DNA of 64,000 nt from Saccharicrinis sp963675435 (GTDB lineage Bacteria; Bacteroidota; Bacteroidia; Bacteroidales; Marinilabiliaceae): assembly GCA_963675435.1 (NCBI GenBank), contig OY776216.1, positions 5,022,001-5,086,000 of the forward strand, read 5' to 3'. Each line of letters begins with the position of its first letter. Position 1 is the first letter of the stretch. Both the position numbers and the translations under genes were made by a program. A model generated the notes under the pieces. The model did not search any database. It saw only the letters and a list, made by a program, of their open reading frames with translations, and was not told where the DNA came from. Below are positions 35,962 to 44,205 of the stretch, piece by piece.

Positions 35962-37014
35962 CTATTGTTGAATGATAAGCGACTGTTTTTCCATTTTAAT
36001 TTCTTTTCTGTCAATTGAAATGTCCACACCTGACTCATTTTCAATCGACTCCGCTTTTTCTACTAAAACAACTTCTTTAGGAACAAAAATCTGATAAGTC
36101 TTTTTGTATTTGTTTGTCAACATTACATCACGTAACCAAGGGTTCAGATCTTTTAATTCTTTGTATGAAATACCATATTTCCCAGCAAAATCCGCCATAT
36201 TAGATATTGCACTATCAATGCTCAAAGCTTGAGTAGGTAAAACCGGATACAAATCTTTCTTGTTCACATAAAAGCCATAACTTTCCGGATGAGAAAGAAT
36301 CTCTTTTACAGCCAAAATTCGGTAAACATACCTTCCGGTTTCCTCGCCTAATAACAAGTCATAGTAGTTATCTGTTTTCTGACGATCCAATTGATTGCGG
36401 ATTCCTCTCTTCCCTGCATTATATGATGCTGCAACTAAAGTCCAGTCATGATATTTATCAAATGACTTTTTAAAATATTTACAAGCTGCGACAGTTGCTT
36501 TTTCAAGATGGTATCTTTCATCTACTTCCCCATTTATCTCCAATCCGTATTCTTTACCTGTTTCTGACATAAACTGCCAAATTCCTGCTGCTCCTGCTGG
36601 AGACAAAGATCTTGGCATTAAACCACTTTCGATTACAGCTAAATATTTAAAATCCTCAGGTACTCCTTGCTCCTTTAAAATAGGTTCTATAATTGGGAAA
36701 TATCTATTACTTCTTTTAATAAATAATACAGTCTGCGATTGCCAGTAGGTATTAACTAACAACTCTCTGTCAAGACTTTCTTTAACCCAATGTTTCTCAA
36801 CCGGAACACGTTCGTCTGCAAAAGTTAAATCCTGCGGTATATCAAGCGAAAATATGGAATAGCTATTTTCAAATGTAGGTATTAACTTCTCAGATGAATC
36901 CGTTGGATCAACTGAAAATGTAAAAAGGTTAAGCACTATAAAAACAGCTATGATACTTGTTGATATGGTTAAAACTTTTATATATAAATTTGTTGATGTA
37001 CTATTTTTCTTCAT
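35962..37014 (-). CDS. Membrane-anchored lytic murein transglycosylase (SLT family)
   Basis: A 350-residue protein. An uncleaved N-terminal membrane helix (about 13-34) is followed by a goose-type lysozyme-like SLT domain at about 100-240. The catalytic Glu is E129 in LAVIESGLMPRS, followed by GAAGIWQFM and the AYNAGKRGI motif. A C-terminal region of about 90 residues (LKDLNPWLRDVML...YQIFVPKE) looks like a divergent LysM-type or MltD tail. It cleaves peptidoglycan glycans with formation of anhydromuramic acid. It is related to, but distinct from, the LysM-bearing enzyme at 42003-43166. Confidence 0.9.
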   Translation of the reverse strand: MKKNSTSTNLYIKVLTISTSIIAVFIVLNLFTFSVDPTDSSEKLIPTFENSYSIFSLDIPQDLTFADERVPVEKHWVKESLDRELLVNTYWQSQTVLFIKRSNRYFPIIEPILKEQGVPEDFKYLAVIESGLMPRSLSPAGAAGIWQFMSETGKEYGLEINGEVDERYHLEKATVAACKYFKKSFDKYHDWTLVAASYNAGKRGIRNQLDRQKTDNYYDLLLGEETGRYVYRILAVKEILSHPESYGFYVNKKDLYPVLPTQALSIDSAISNMADFAGKYGISYKELKDLNPWLRDVMLTNKYKKTYQIFVPKEVVLVEKAESIENESGVDISIDRKEIKMEKQSLIIQQ

Positions 37015-37253
37015 TTCACCCCACTTTAAAACCTCAAAAACACACTTTTCTATTCTTTTCTGGTCTGATTTATATTACAACTGCTAAATTATCTTTTTTA
37101 TTAAAAATTACAAGATCTGTTGTATTAAGAATTACGCTTAAAAAACGATTTTGTTTTACTAAAAAGGCTAAATTTTATGTATTTTTTTCACTATTGTCCG
37201 ATAAAACTATTCTTTAATAGAAACATCACTTTTTTGTTTCTAACCGACGGGCT

Positions 37254-37285
37254 TTTACTTTTCTTCTGCAGCAAAGAAAAGTAAA
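37254..37285. repeat. Perfect 12-bp inverted repeat
   Basis: TTTACTTTTCTT (37254-37265) and AAGAAAAGTAAA (37274-37285) flank the 8-nt loop CTGCAGCA. It lies just before the large palindrome at 37304-37416 and may be part of the same intergenic element. Confidence 0.7.
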
Positions 37286-37303
37286 CAAAAGATGCCGCCA
37301 TTG

Positions 37304-37416
37304 CTGATAAAATTACTAAAAATCAAATCGCTTCGATAAAATCAAAGAACTCGCTTTGCTCAAACAGCTTTGATTTTTACGCTGCACGCTTCGATTTTTT
37401 TAACGCATTTTATCAG
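37304..37416. repeat. 113-nt imperfect palindrome in the 37015-37680 gap
   Basis: The ends pair perfectly (CTGATAAAAT at 37304-37313, ATTTTATCAG at 37407-37416). Inside, ATAAAATCAAAG pairs with CTTTGATTTTTAC, and AAATCG-type segments pair with CGATTTTTT. Folded as RNA or cruciform it makes one long bulged hairpin. The base composition (many GCTTCG/CGAAGC words) differs from the flanks. The rest of the 666-bp gap holds the inverted repeat at 37254, the pdxA terminator, and otherwise nothing recognised. Confidence 0.7.
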
Positions 37417-37621
37417 AGGTGGAGAAACAAGTCCACGTCAAGAGTAACATGGATCAAATCTTATATTAAAACACTCAGATAGCGAATTTTAAAAAATTTA
37501 CCGGACACCAATGATTTTTTTATTACTAATTGTCCATTTAATATCCAAAAACAAAAGTTATCTGTAGTCTTTCTGAGAAAATAAAACTTTTAATAAAACA
37601 ATCTAACTGGTATAGAATAAC

Positions 37622-37658
37622 AAAAAATCCTGTATTAAAGTAGGCTTAATACAGGATT
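37622..37658 (-). terminator. Terminator of pdxA
   Basis: A perfect 13-bp stem, AATCCTGTATTAA with TTAATACAGGATT, followed on the minus strand by TTTTTTG. It lies 23 bp past the pdxA stop. Confidence 0.9.
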
Positions 37659-37680
37659 CTAAAATTATTTCTTTTACCTT

Positions 37681-38784
37681 CTATACCTCTGGCTCATCAA
37701 CTTCCTGAGGAAGCGACTCATCTAACTTATCATCCATTTTACTAATATCATATGATTTCAATGGATCTTTTGAAAGTTCTTTATAAGAAGTTCTATTGTT
37801 AAATACATCTATAGCCAGATAAACTGCCTGACGGAATGATTCTTCATCTGCTACCCCCTGACCTGCAATTTCAAATGCAGTTCCATGATCCGGAGATGTT
37901 CGAATAATTGGTAGCCCTGCTGTAAAGTTAACACCAGAAGAAAATGCAATCGTTTTAAATGGCGTTAATCCCTGATCGTGATACATAGCTAAAACTGCAT
38001 CGAATTTAGAAAGGTTATTTGAACCGAAAAATCCATCTGCAGCATATGGTCCTAATGCTACAATATTTTTTTGCTTAGCTTCTTCCAATGCCGGAATAAT
38101 AACCTCTTGTTCTTCTTTACCAATCAATCCATTATCTCCTGAGTGAGGATTTAATCCTAAAACTGCAATCTTAGGCTTTCTGATAGTAAAGTCTTCCTTA
38201 AGAGATTTATTCATTATTTTAAGCTTAGTAAGAATCTTCTCTTTAGTAATAGCTTTTGATACCTCACTTAATGGAATATGTCCGGTAACAACTCCTACTT
38301 TTAAAACATCACTAACTAAAAACATCAGTGAATCTCTTGAATTAAATTCCGTTTGCAAATACTCTGTATGGCCTGGAAAATTAAAGCTTTCTGATTGAAT
38401 ATTTTTTTTATGAATTGGAGCAGTTACCAATACATCAATTTTTTTGTTTTTTAAATCTTCAACAGCAGCACTCAAAGCAGCATAAGCAGCTTCGCCACCC
38501 ATTTTAGTTTCTTTTCCTAATTCTACACGAACATTATCATCCACACAATTAATAATGTTTACTCTTTTAGCATGTGCATCATCAGCAACTTTTATATTAT
38601 TAAGACTAAAATTTGAAATATTTAATGTTTTACGATGATAAGCAGCAACTTTTGAAGAACCATAAATAACAGGTGTACACATATCCAGCATTCTGGTATC
38701 ATTCAATGCTTTAAAAATAATCTCGTAACCTATTCCATTTATATCTCCATGGGAAATACCCAGTCTTATTTTCTCTGTTCTCAT
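37681..38784 (-). CDS. pdxA: 4-hydroxythreonine-4-phosphate dehydrogenase
   Basis: A 367-residue NAD-dependent oxidative decarboxylase of pyridoxal-phosphate synthesis. Family landmarks: GDINGIGYEII at the N-terminus, LVTAPIHKKNI, the metal-ligand FPGHTEYL, GLNPHSGDNGLIGKEE, and MYHDQGLTPFKTIAF near the C-terminus. A polar acidic tail of about 25 residues extends beyond the usual end. It is monocistronic with its own terminator. The 225-bp gap upstream, to 39009, shows no other feature. Confidence 0.95.
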   Translation of the reverse strand: MRTEKIRLGISHGDINGIGYEIIFKALNDTRMLDMCTPVIYGSSKVAAYHRKTLNISNFSLNNIKVADDAHAKRVNIINCVDDNVRVELGKETKMGGEAAYAALSAAVEDLKNKKIDVLVTAPIHKKNIQSESFNFPGHTEYLQTEFNSRDSLMFLVSDVLKVGVVTGHIPLSEVSKAITKEKILTKLKIMNKSLKEDFTIRKPKIAVLGLNPHSGDNGLIGKEEQEVIIPALEEAKQKNIVALGPYAADGFFGSNNLSKFDAVLAMYHDQGLTPFKTIAFSSGVNFTAGLPIIRTSPDHGTAFEIAGQGVADEESFRQAVYLAIDVFNNRTSYKELSKDPLKSYDISKMDDKLDESLPQEVDEPEV

Positions 38785-39009
38785 TTATTCATTTTTTTCG
38801 ATGAACATTTGAAATATGGAATCAACATCTTTCCTCAAAAAAGAAATATGATCCTTTTCATCCATGAATTCTTATGTATGGGAGCTAAATATCGACATTT
38901 TTATGTAACATTCAGCTTAATTATCTTAATTTTTATTTTCTTTTTAAATAAATCTATATGAGAATAAATCAGATTATATCAATTCTTTATAATGAATAAT
39001 CTATTCATT

Positions 39010-40488
39010 TTAGGCTTGCTTAGCAGATGCAATAGATTTGAAAAAGTGATACAATAATCTTACACCTACACCAGAAGCTCCCTTACCTCTGTAACTACTT
39101 TCCTTTAAATGAAATGCCGGTCCTGCAATATCTAAATGAATCCATGGATATTCAACAAATTTAGATAGAAATTTACCTGCAGTTATTGAACCACCTTCTC
39201 TTCCTCCTAGATTCTTAATATCTGCAATATCCGATTCTATCAAAGCATCATAATCACTCCAAAATGGGAATTTCACAACTCTTTCGTGCGTTGCATATCC
39301 CTGTTTTTCCAACTCACTAAATACCTCATCTTTTGCTGTTCCCATAGCAACAGTTCCATATTCCCCTATGGCCATTACTGCAGATCCGGTAAGTGTAGCT
39401 AAATCGATTACCAACTCTGGCTCATACTTGTTAGCATAACTTAAAGCATCTGCTAAAATTAGTCTTCCTTCAGCATCTGTATTTAAAACCTCCACAGTTA
39501 ATCCATTGTGCATTTCAAGAATATCTCCGGGAACATAGGCATTTTTACCCGGTCGATTATCTGTAGCCGGTACTAAACCAATAACATAAACTGGTAATTT
39601 ATTTTTAGCAATAGCAGTTATGGCTCCCACAACAGATGCTGCTCCTCCCATATCACACTTCATGGTATCAAGGCTTCCCGGAGGTGTTTTTAAATTAATA
39701 CCTCCAGTATCAAATACAACACCTTTACCTACTAAAATATATGGTTTTTCATTAATTGCGTTTTCAGGTTTCCACTCCATAATTGAAAAAGTTGGAGGAT
39801 CTATACTACCTTTATTAACCGCTAATAAACCACCAAATTTTAACGCTTCAATTTTATTTTTATTAAATACCTCTGCATTAAAACCATCTTTTTTAGACTG
39901 CGCCAAAATAAACTCTCCCAACTGCTCTGCATTTAATTTGTCAACGGGTTCATTTACCAGGTTACGAGTAATATAAACTGATTCAATGACATTGTTCAAC
40001 TCAGTTATTTCGCATCCAGTAACAACAGGACTAGAAACTGAGATTTCTTTTAATTCAAATTCAACAACATCATCCTTCTTACTTTTATACCTATCAAATG
40101 TATAGGCACTTAAAGCTATACCTTCGATTAATGAAACTGTTCTGTTTTTACAACCAATTATGTCTACCACAGAAATATCAGAAACATCTTCCTTTTTTAA
40201 TTCCTTTAATATAAGATTCCCATCTTTTCTTATCTTTTCATTCTCGTCATTACCTGTGTCATTTGTGAAACGCACAAAAACTTGCTGTTCCAAACGATTA
40301 AGATGAACTAAGCTTTTGTTTTTTGACACTTTTGCATCAATATAATCTATCTCAGTTTTAGTAAATCCAAAATCTTTCAACAATGAAATCTCTTTTACAA
40401 GAAAAACCAAATTAGCTTCTTTTTTAATTTCTATAGCATTTTTTATTATTGGTTGCATAACATTACGATTAAATAAATGATTAAACAA
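39010..40488 (-). CDS. M17 leucyl aminopeptidase
   Basis: A 492-residue dizinc aminopeptidase removing N-terminal residues from peptides in the cytoplasm. The catalytic domain contains LVGKGVVFDTGGINLKTP (Lys and Asp ligands), MKCDMGGAASV and the M17 signature NTDAEGRLILADAL (Asp and Glu metal ligands). The N-terminal macro-like domain is divergent, as usual. The ATG at 40458 (MQPIIKN) is an alternative start. It is 7 bp downstream of the small unknown gene at 40496-40897 and so is the last gene of a three-gene unit. Confidence 0.93.
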   Translation of the reverse strand: MFNHLFNRNVMQPIIKNAIEIKKEANLVFLVKEISLLKDFGFTKTEIDYIDAKVSKNKSLVHLNRLEQQVFVRFTNDTGNDENEKIRKDGNLILKELKKEDVSDISVVDIIGCKNRTVSLIEGIALSAYTFDRYKSKKDDVVEFELKEISVSSPVVTGCEITELNNVIESVYITRNLVNEPVDKLNAEQLGEFILAQSKKDGFNAEVFNKNKIEALKFGGLLAVNKGSIDPPTFSIMEWKPENAINEKPYILVGKGVVFDTGGINLKTPPGSLDTMKCDMGGAASVVGAITAIAKNKLPVYVIGLVPATDNRPGKNAYVPGDILEMHNGLTVEVLNTDAEGRLILADALSYANKYEPELVIDLATLTGSAVMAIGEYGTVAMGTAKDEVFSELEKQGYATHERVVKFPFWSDYDALIESDIADIKNLGGREGGSITAGKFLSKFVEYPWIHLDIAGPAFHLKESSYRGKGASGVGVRLLYHFFKSIASAKQA

Positions 40489-40495
40489 GAGCTGA

Positions 40496-40897
40496 CTACA
40501 GTTCTATTTCTTTCTGATCACTATCCTTTGTCTGTTGTCGGAAATAATCTCTTGTAATTACTTTTTTTAGTTCCCGATGTATGATGAGTTCGGTAAGAAC
40601 AACGTGAATATCGTCTTCTTCCATTTCTTTTTCATATTGTGCTATATTGTGCTGACTAATATCGATACGATACAAAAAGTGCATAAAACGCTCCATGCTT
40701 TCGGACATCAATTGCTCTACATGATCTTTCATCTGATCAAACAATTCCTCATAAAAGGAAGCTGCATTTCCAGAAAATTTCACTTCCAAACCAAACTCAC
40801 CAAAATCCTTTTGAATCTGGTAACCAGTTTCAACAATCAAATCATTTTTTCTGGATGCCTTTTGTAATGCATCTCTTGTCAGAACCGGAAAACTCAT
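40496..40897 (-). CDS. Small conserved-context protein of unknown function
   Basis: A 133-residue cytoplasmic protein with no signal peptide or membrane helix, mostly charged and predicted helical, rich in Glu, Asp and Gln. I do not recognise a family. Its ATG overlaps the DUF4837 stop by one base (TAATG arrangement read on the minus strand), and the M17 aminopeptidase gene follows 7 bp after its stop, so it is firmly in that operon. The C-terminus (HRELKKVITRDYFRQQ) is basic. It may regulate or associate with the neighbours. Confidence 0.65.
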   Translation of the reverse strand: MSFPVLTRDALQKASRKNDLIVETGYQIQKDFGEFGLEVKFSGNAASFYEELFDQMKDHVEQLMSESMERFMHFLYRIDISQHNIAQYEKEMEEDDIHVVLTELIIHRELKKVITRDYFRQQTKDSDQKEIEL

Positions 40898-41898
40898 TAT
40901 TTCTTTACTTTAAAATTTTGGTTGTAAGTCTGAAGGATAGCGTCAAGTTGACGAACCATATTTCTTTTCTTAGGTTTCTCCGGATTATATGAATAACCTT
41001 CAGTAACGATTACTTTATTGTTTTCTTTATCTAAGTGCGCCATACTAATAAAAGGTCCACCCATCATATCTCCCTGAACCTTCCATAATCCTCGCATCAC
41101 AACAACATTAGAATCATTTGGAGTATTTATCACTTGGTAATTAATTGGGAATCCATGCTCTGTAGTCATGTATGTACCTTCATACTCACCTGGAACTTGA
41201 TTCATTAAGGTTTCATCTCTTTTATTAAGCAAGTACTCTTTTGAGAAACTGCCTTCTCCCACATAGTCAAATTGATAGATCAACAATCCCAAACTCGATA
41301 TAGCTGTTTCATGCGACATCCAGATAAAGTCTTTATCTTCTTTTCTTAAATCAAAATCACGAGGTACAGCCATTGAAAACTTCCAGTCAGCTTTTAACTT
41401 ATCGTTCAATTTTTGGTTGAATGAACTACTAAAATATTTTATTAACCTTTCTCGTTCAGCTTTTGTAAAGAAACCAACTAGTTTTAATTCATTTTCAGTA
41501 ACCATTTTATCAAATGACTCAATACTTTTTGCTTCAATTCTCACCAAGGCCTGTTGTTTAGCCCAAGTACCTCTGTAAAACTTAATCCCTTCTTTATGTA
41601 CATTTTCACCTACTTCTACGGTAATTATATTACGATAGGTTTTCATAAAGTCAGATAAAGAACGATGAGGAATAACCGATACATCAAACATAGGTTCTTC
41701 TTGTGGTAAACCAATCATTGGTTGCACCATCATATCCCATAATTTTTTCCCGGATTCCGTTTTCTTTACTTTATCATTCATTACAATGATCATAACTCCA
41801 GCGGCTCCGGAAGGTGTTGGTTTATTTGAATCTGGTGTTGTTTTACAACCACTAAATATGTAAGAAATAAGAAGAATAAATAAAATAGACTGCTTCAT
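40897..41898 (-). CDS. DUF4837 lipoprotein
   Basis: A 333-residue lipoprotein with signal peptide and lipobox ending at C18 (SYIFSGCKTT). The body matches DUF4837, a Bacteroidota-specific family: GAAGVMIIVMNDKVKKTESG after the N-terminus, a duplicated alpha/beta layout, and YMTTEHGFPINYQ. Function unknown; envelope location is predicted. First gene of the unit DUF4837 - unknown - M17 aminopeptidase, with a -7-like element about 50 nt upstream. Confidence 0.85.
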   Translation of the reverse strand: MKQSILFILLISYIFSGCKTTPDSNKPTPSGAAGVMIIVMNDKVKKTESGKKLWDMMVQPMIGLPQEEPMFDVSVIPHRSLSDFMKTYRNIITVEVGENVHKEGIKFYRGTWAKQQALVRIEAKSIESFDKMVTENELKLVGFFTKAERERLIKYFSSSFNQKLNDKLKADWKFSMAVPRDFDLRKEDKDFIWMSHETAISSLGLLIYQFDYVGEGSFSKEYLLNKRDETLMNQVPGEYEGTYMTTEHGFPINYQVINTPNDSNVVVMRGLWKVQGDMMGGPFISMAHLDKENNKVIVTEGYSYNPEKPKKRNMVRQLDAILQTYNQNFKVKK

Positions 41899-41947
41899 GA
41901 TATTACTTTTATTAAAAATATTGAGGTATTAAGGTTTGAGTTGCTTA

Positions 41948-41955
41948 CAAATGTA
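41948..41955 (-). promoter_or_regulatory. Possible -7 element of the DUF4837 operon
   Basis: TACATTTG on the minus strand matches TAnnTTTG, 50 nt upstream of the ATG at 41898. No clear -33 element. Confidence 0.4.
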
Positions 41956-42002
41956 CAAAAAGGAACATTATTTTGACAGGAATGTTGAAAGGAGCTTACA
42001 GA

Positions 42003-43166
42003 TTATTTTTCGGCCAGATAATCAACCTCATCTCGAACAAAAAAGAAACGATTGCTTTCTTTGATTTTCCAGATATCAAGAATTTGTCCTGGATGAAGAT
42101 TTTTTGAATTCAGATGATTCCACTTCATAATATCCTCAATTGTACATTCGTATTTAATCGCAATTTTATGAAAGTACTCTCCTTTAGCGACAACATGTTG
42201 TACCATTTCATTATTAATAGATTTATTCTGCACTCTTTCCTGTTTTTGTTCACCATAAACCAGATATTCATTTTTTACAAATAATGCAATATTTGTTTTA
42301 GGTAGAAAAACGCTTACAGGCTTTGAATCTACAGGAATAATCTCTTTAGAATAGGTAGGATTTAAAAAAGCAACCTCATCCACACTAACTCCTGATGCAT
42401 CTGAAATTTGCGTAAACGACAGTGTTTTTCGTATATAAACGGTATCTATTTCGTTGAATTTGTATTTGGCCGGAACTTCATTGATATCATAATTCTCTGC
42501 ATACTTCATTGCATACAGTGCTCCTATAAAAGCAGGTACATACCCCTTTACCTGAGCGGGCAAATACGGACGAAGTTCCCAATAATTTCTTTTTCCGCCA
42601 GAGCGTTCAATGGCATTTTTAACCATACCTACACCACCATTATAGGCTGCCAATGCCAATTGCCAATCGTTAAAATTTCTGTAAAGATACTCCAAATATT
42701 TACATGCAGCTTCCGTTGCTAAAATAGGATCACTTCTTTCATCAATATAAGTAGAAACATCAAGATCGAACATAGTACCTGCGTGATACAAAAACTGCCA
42801 CAATCCCTTGGCTCCTGATTTTGATTTAGCTCTGGGATCTAATGCCGATTCAATAACAGCCAGATATTTCAATTCAAGTGGTAAGTTATACTTATCCAAA
42901 TATTCTTCAAACAGAGGAAAGTAAAGCTTAGAACGACTTATAATATTAGCCAAATGATCACGTCTTTTTACAGTATATACATCAATATAAGCCTGAACCG
43001 TTTCATTATAATCCAATTGAATTGGGGTTTGATAATTTAATGCTTCAATACGTTTTTTTATCATCCACTCCGGAAACTGGGGAATATTTTCCGCCTGAGC
43101 AAATACTTGACTGGAAGTAAATATTATTAAAACAAGTACTATATTTCTGAAATGGGAAACGTGCAT
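42003..43166 (-). CDS. LysM-containing lytic murein transglycosylase (MltD-like)
   Basis: A 387-residue exported enzyme: signal peptide (1-23, SQVFAQ), SLT domain at about 75-220 with catalytic E106 in LAVIESALDPRA, GAKGLWQFLYHAG and ALAAYNGGVGMV, and a C-terminal LysM domain at about 320-370 (HVVAKGEYFHKIAIKYECTI, LHPGQILDIW) for peptidoglycan binding. It cleaves glycan strands to anhydro products during growth or turnover. It follows the coiled-coil membrane protein gene by a single base, so the pair is cotranscribed and may form a cell-wall hydrolase and adaptor unit (inference). Confidence 0.93.
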   Translation of the reverse strand: MHVSHFRNIVLVLIIFTSSQVFAQAENIPQFPEWMIKKRIEALNYQTPIQLDYNETVQAYIDVYTVKRRDHLANIISRSKLYFPLFEEYLDKYNLPLELKYLAVIESALDPRAKSKSGAKGLWQFLYHAGTMFDLDVSTYIDERSDPILATEAACKYLEYLYRNFNDWQLALAAYNGGVGMVKNAIERSGGKRNYWELRPYLPAQVKGYVPAFIGALYAMKYAENYDINEVPAKYKFNEIDTVYIRKTLSFTQISDASGVSVDEVAFLNPTYSKEIIPVDSKPVSVFLPKTNIALFVKNEYLVYGEQKQERVQNKSINNEMVQHVVAKGEYFHKIAIKYECTIEDIMKWNHLNSKNLHPGQILDIWKIKESNRFFFVRDEVDYLAEK

Positions 43167-43167
43167 A

Positions 43168-44064
43168 CTATCTAAGGCTAAAAGTCATATTACCAATATG
43201 GTGTCCATCAGCAAAAATATCTGCCGTATAATCACCTTCTGTTAATTCTCCGGCATCTACATTATAATATAAACAAACATCAAGTTCTTCTCCACCATAT
43301 TCAACAACTCGCCTGGCTGAAAAATTAATCTCTTTGTTTTCATATTGAAACAAATCATCTTTTGAATGATATAAAAGAGCACCATCAGGACGTAGTATTC
43401 TTAAGAATATTTCTTTTTCACCAACTTCTGCTGTAATATTTTTTTGAATGGTAAAACAGATTCTAATTTTTGAAATTCTCGATGACCGAGTTGTACTCCT
43501 ATCTTTAGAGTTGAGTCCCGTAGCTTCCATATTAAAAGTCTCAAGCTTTGAGGCTATATCTACCTTCTCTGCCAAATTTTCTTTTTCTTTTTCTAGTTTT
43601 TGATAAGAGGTTTTTATATTTGATACCGTTCGCCTGATCTGTTGGTTTTCCTGTTGCAACGCCTTATTGGTTTGATTTAAAGAATCAATCTGAACAATAT
43701 AATTCTTCATTACTTTACGCAATGAAGTCAACTCCTTTTTATACTCTCTGATTTTAGACGCGTTAGTTGCTTTTATTGTATGTATTTCTTCTATCAATTG
43801 AGAAATCTTTTCACGCTCTTTTTCCAACAATAAATTCATAGTATCACTATTGGTCTTCAATGAGTCATAATCTATTGCTAAGGATTCAAATTCTGTTGTC
43901 AAAAGATCCTTTTCCTCAGTCATTTCATCAACCAACATCTGCATTTCACTTTTATTTTTAAAATATAAAAATCCAAGTATAATCAGTAATACTACAGATA
44001 CTGCTCCTACTATTATTGCTGTTTGGTGTGATTTTTGATGTTGTATGTTGTCCTGATTACTCAT
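43168..44064 (-). CDS. Membrane-anchored coiled-coil protein
   Basis: A 298-residue protein from ATG 44064; a start 11 codons upstream would overlap the predicted -7 element at 44095-44102. One membrane helix (about 18-35, IIVGAVSVVLLIILGFLYF) is followed by a coiled coil of roughly 140 residues (heptads of Leu, Lys and Glu up to about 180) and a C-terminal beta domain (about 200-298: FLRILRPDGALLYHSKDD, YTADIFADGHHIG). The topology resembles periplasmic cell-wall adaptor proteins. It is the first gene before the LysM lytic transglycosylase, one base apart. No named family recognised. Confidence 0.8.
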   Translation of the reverse strand: MSNQDNIQHQKSHQTAIIVGAVSVVLLIILGFLYFKNKSEMQMLVDEMTEEKDLLTTEFESLAIDYDSLKTNSDTMNLLLEKEREKISQLIEEIHTIKATNASKIREYKKELTSLRKVMKNYIVQIDSLNQTNKALQQENQQIRRTVSNIKTSYQKLEKEKENLAEKVDIASKLETFNMEATGLNSKDRSTTRSSRISKIRICFTIQKNITAEVGEKEIFLRILRPDGALLYHSKDDLFQYENKEINFSARRVVEYGGEELDVCLYYNVDAGELTEGDYTADIFADGHHIGNMTFSLR

Positions 44065-44094
44065 AATTTTTTCACTATTTTTTTTAATCAACGG

Positions 44095-44102
44095 CAAATT
44101 TA
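44095..44102 (-). promoter_or_regulatory. Possible -7 element of the coiled-coil/transglycosylase unit
   Basis: TAAATTTG on the minus strand matches TAnnTTTG, 30 nt before ATG 44064. It supports that start. Confidence 0.45.
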
Positions 44103-44165
44103 TGATTTTTTGGCATTCTTCATGTAATAATAGATAGTTAGATTTTAGATAAACGATAATTGGAT

Positions 44166-44173
44166 TAAATTTG
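44166..44173 (+). promoter_or_regulatory. Possible -7 element of the Big_5 lipoprotein gene
   Basis: TAAATTTG matches TAnnTTTG, 32 nt before ATG 44206. It forms a divergent pair with the element at 44095-44102. Confidence 0.45.
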
Positions 44174-44205
44174 CCATTGATTTTAAACTATTGAAATTAT
44201 AATAG

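Noticed and set aside
39620..39976. 118-residue plus-strand frame opposite the aminopeptidase
   Set aside because: Antisense shadow of the M17 catalytic domain; no independent support.
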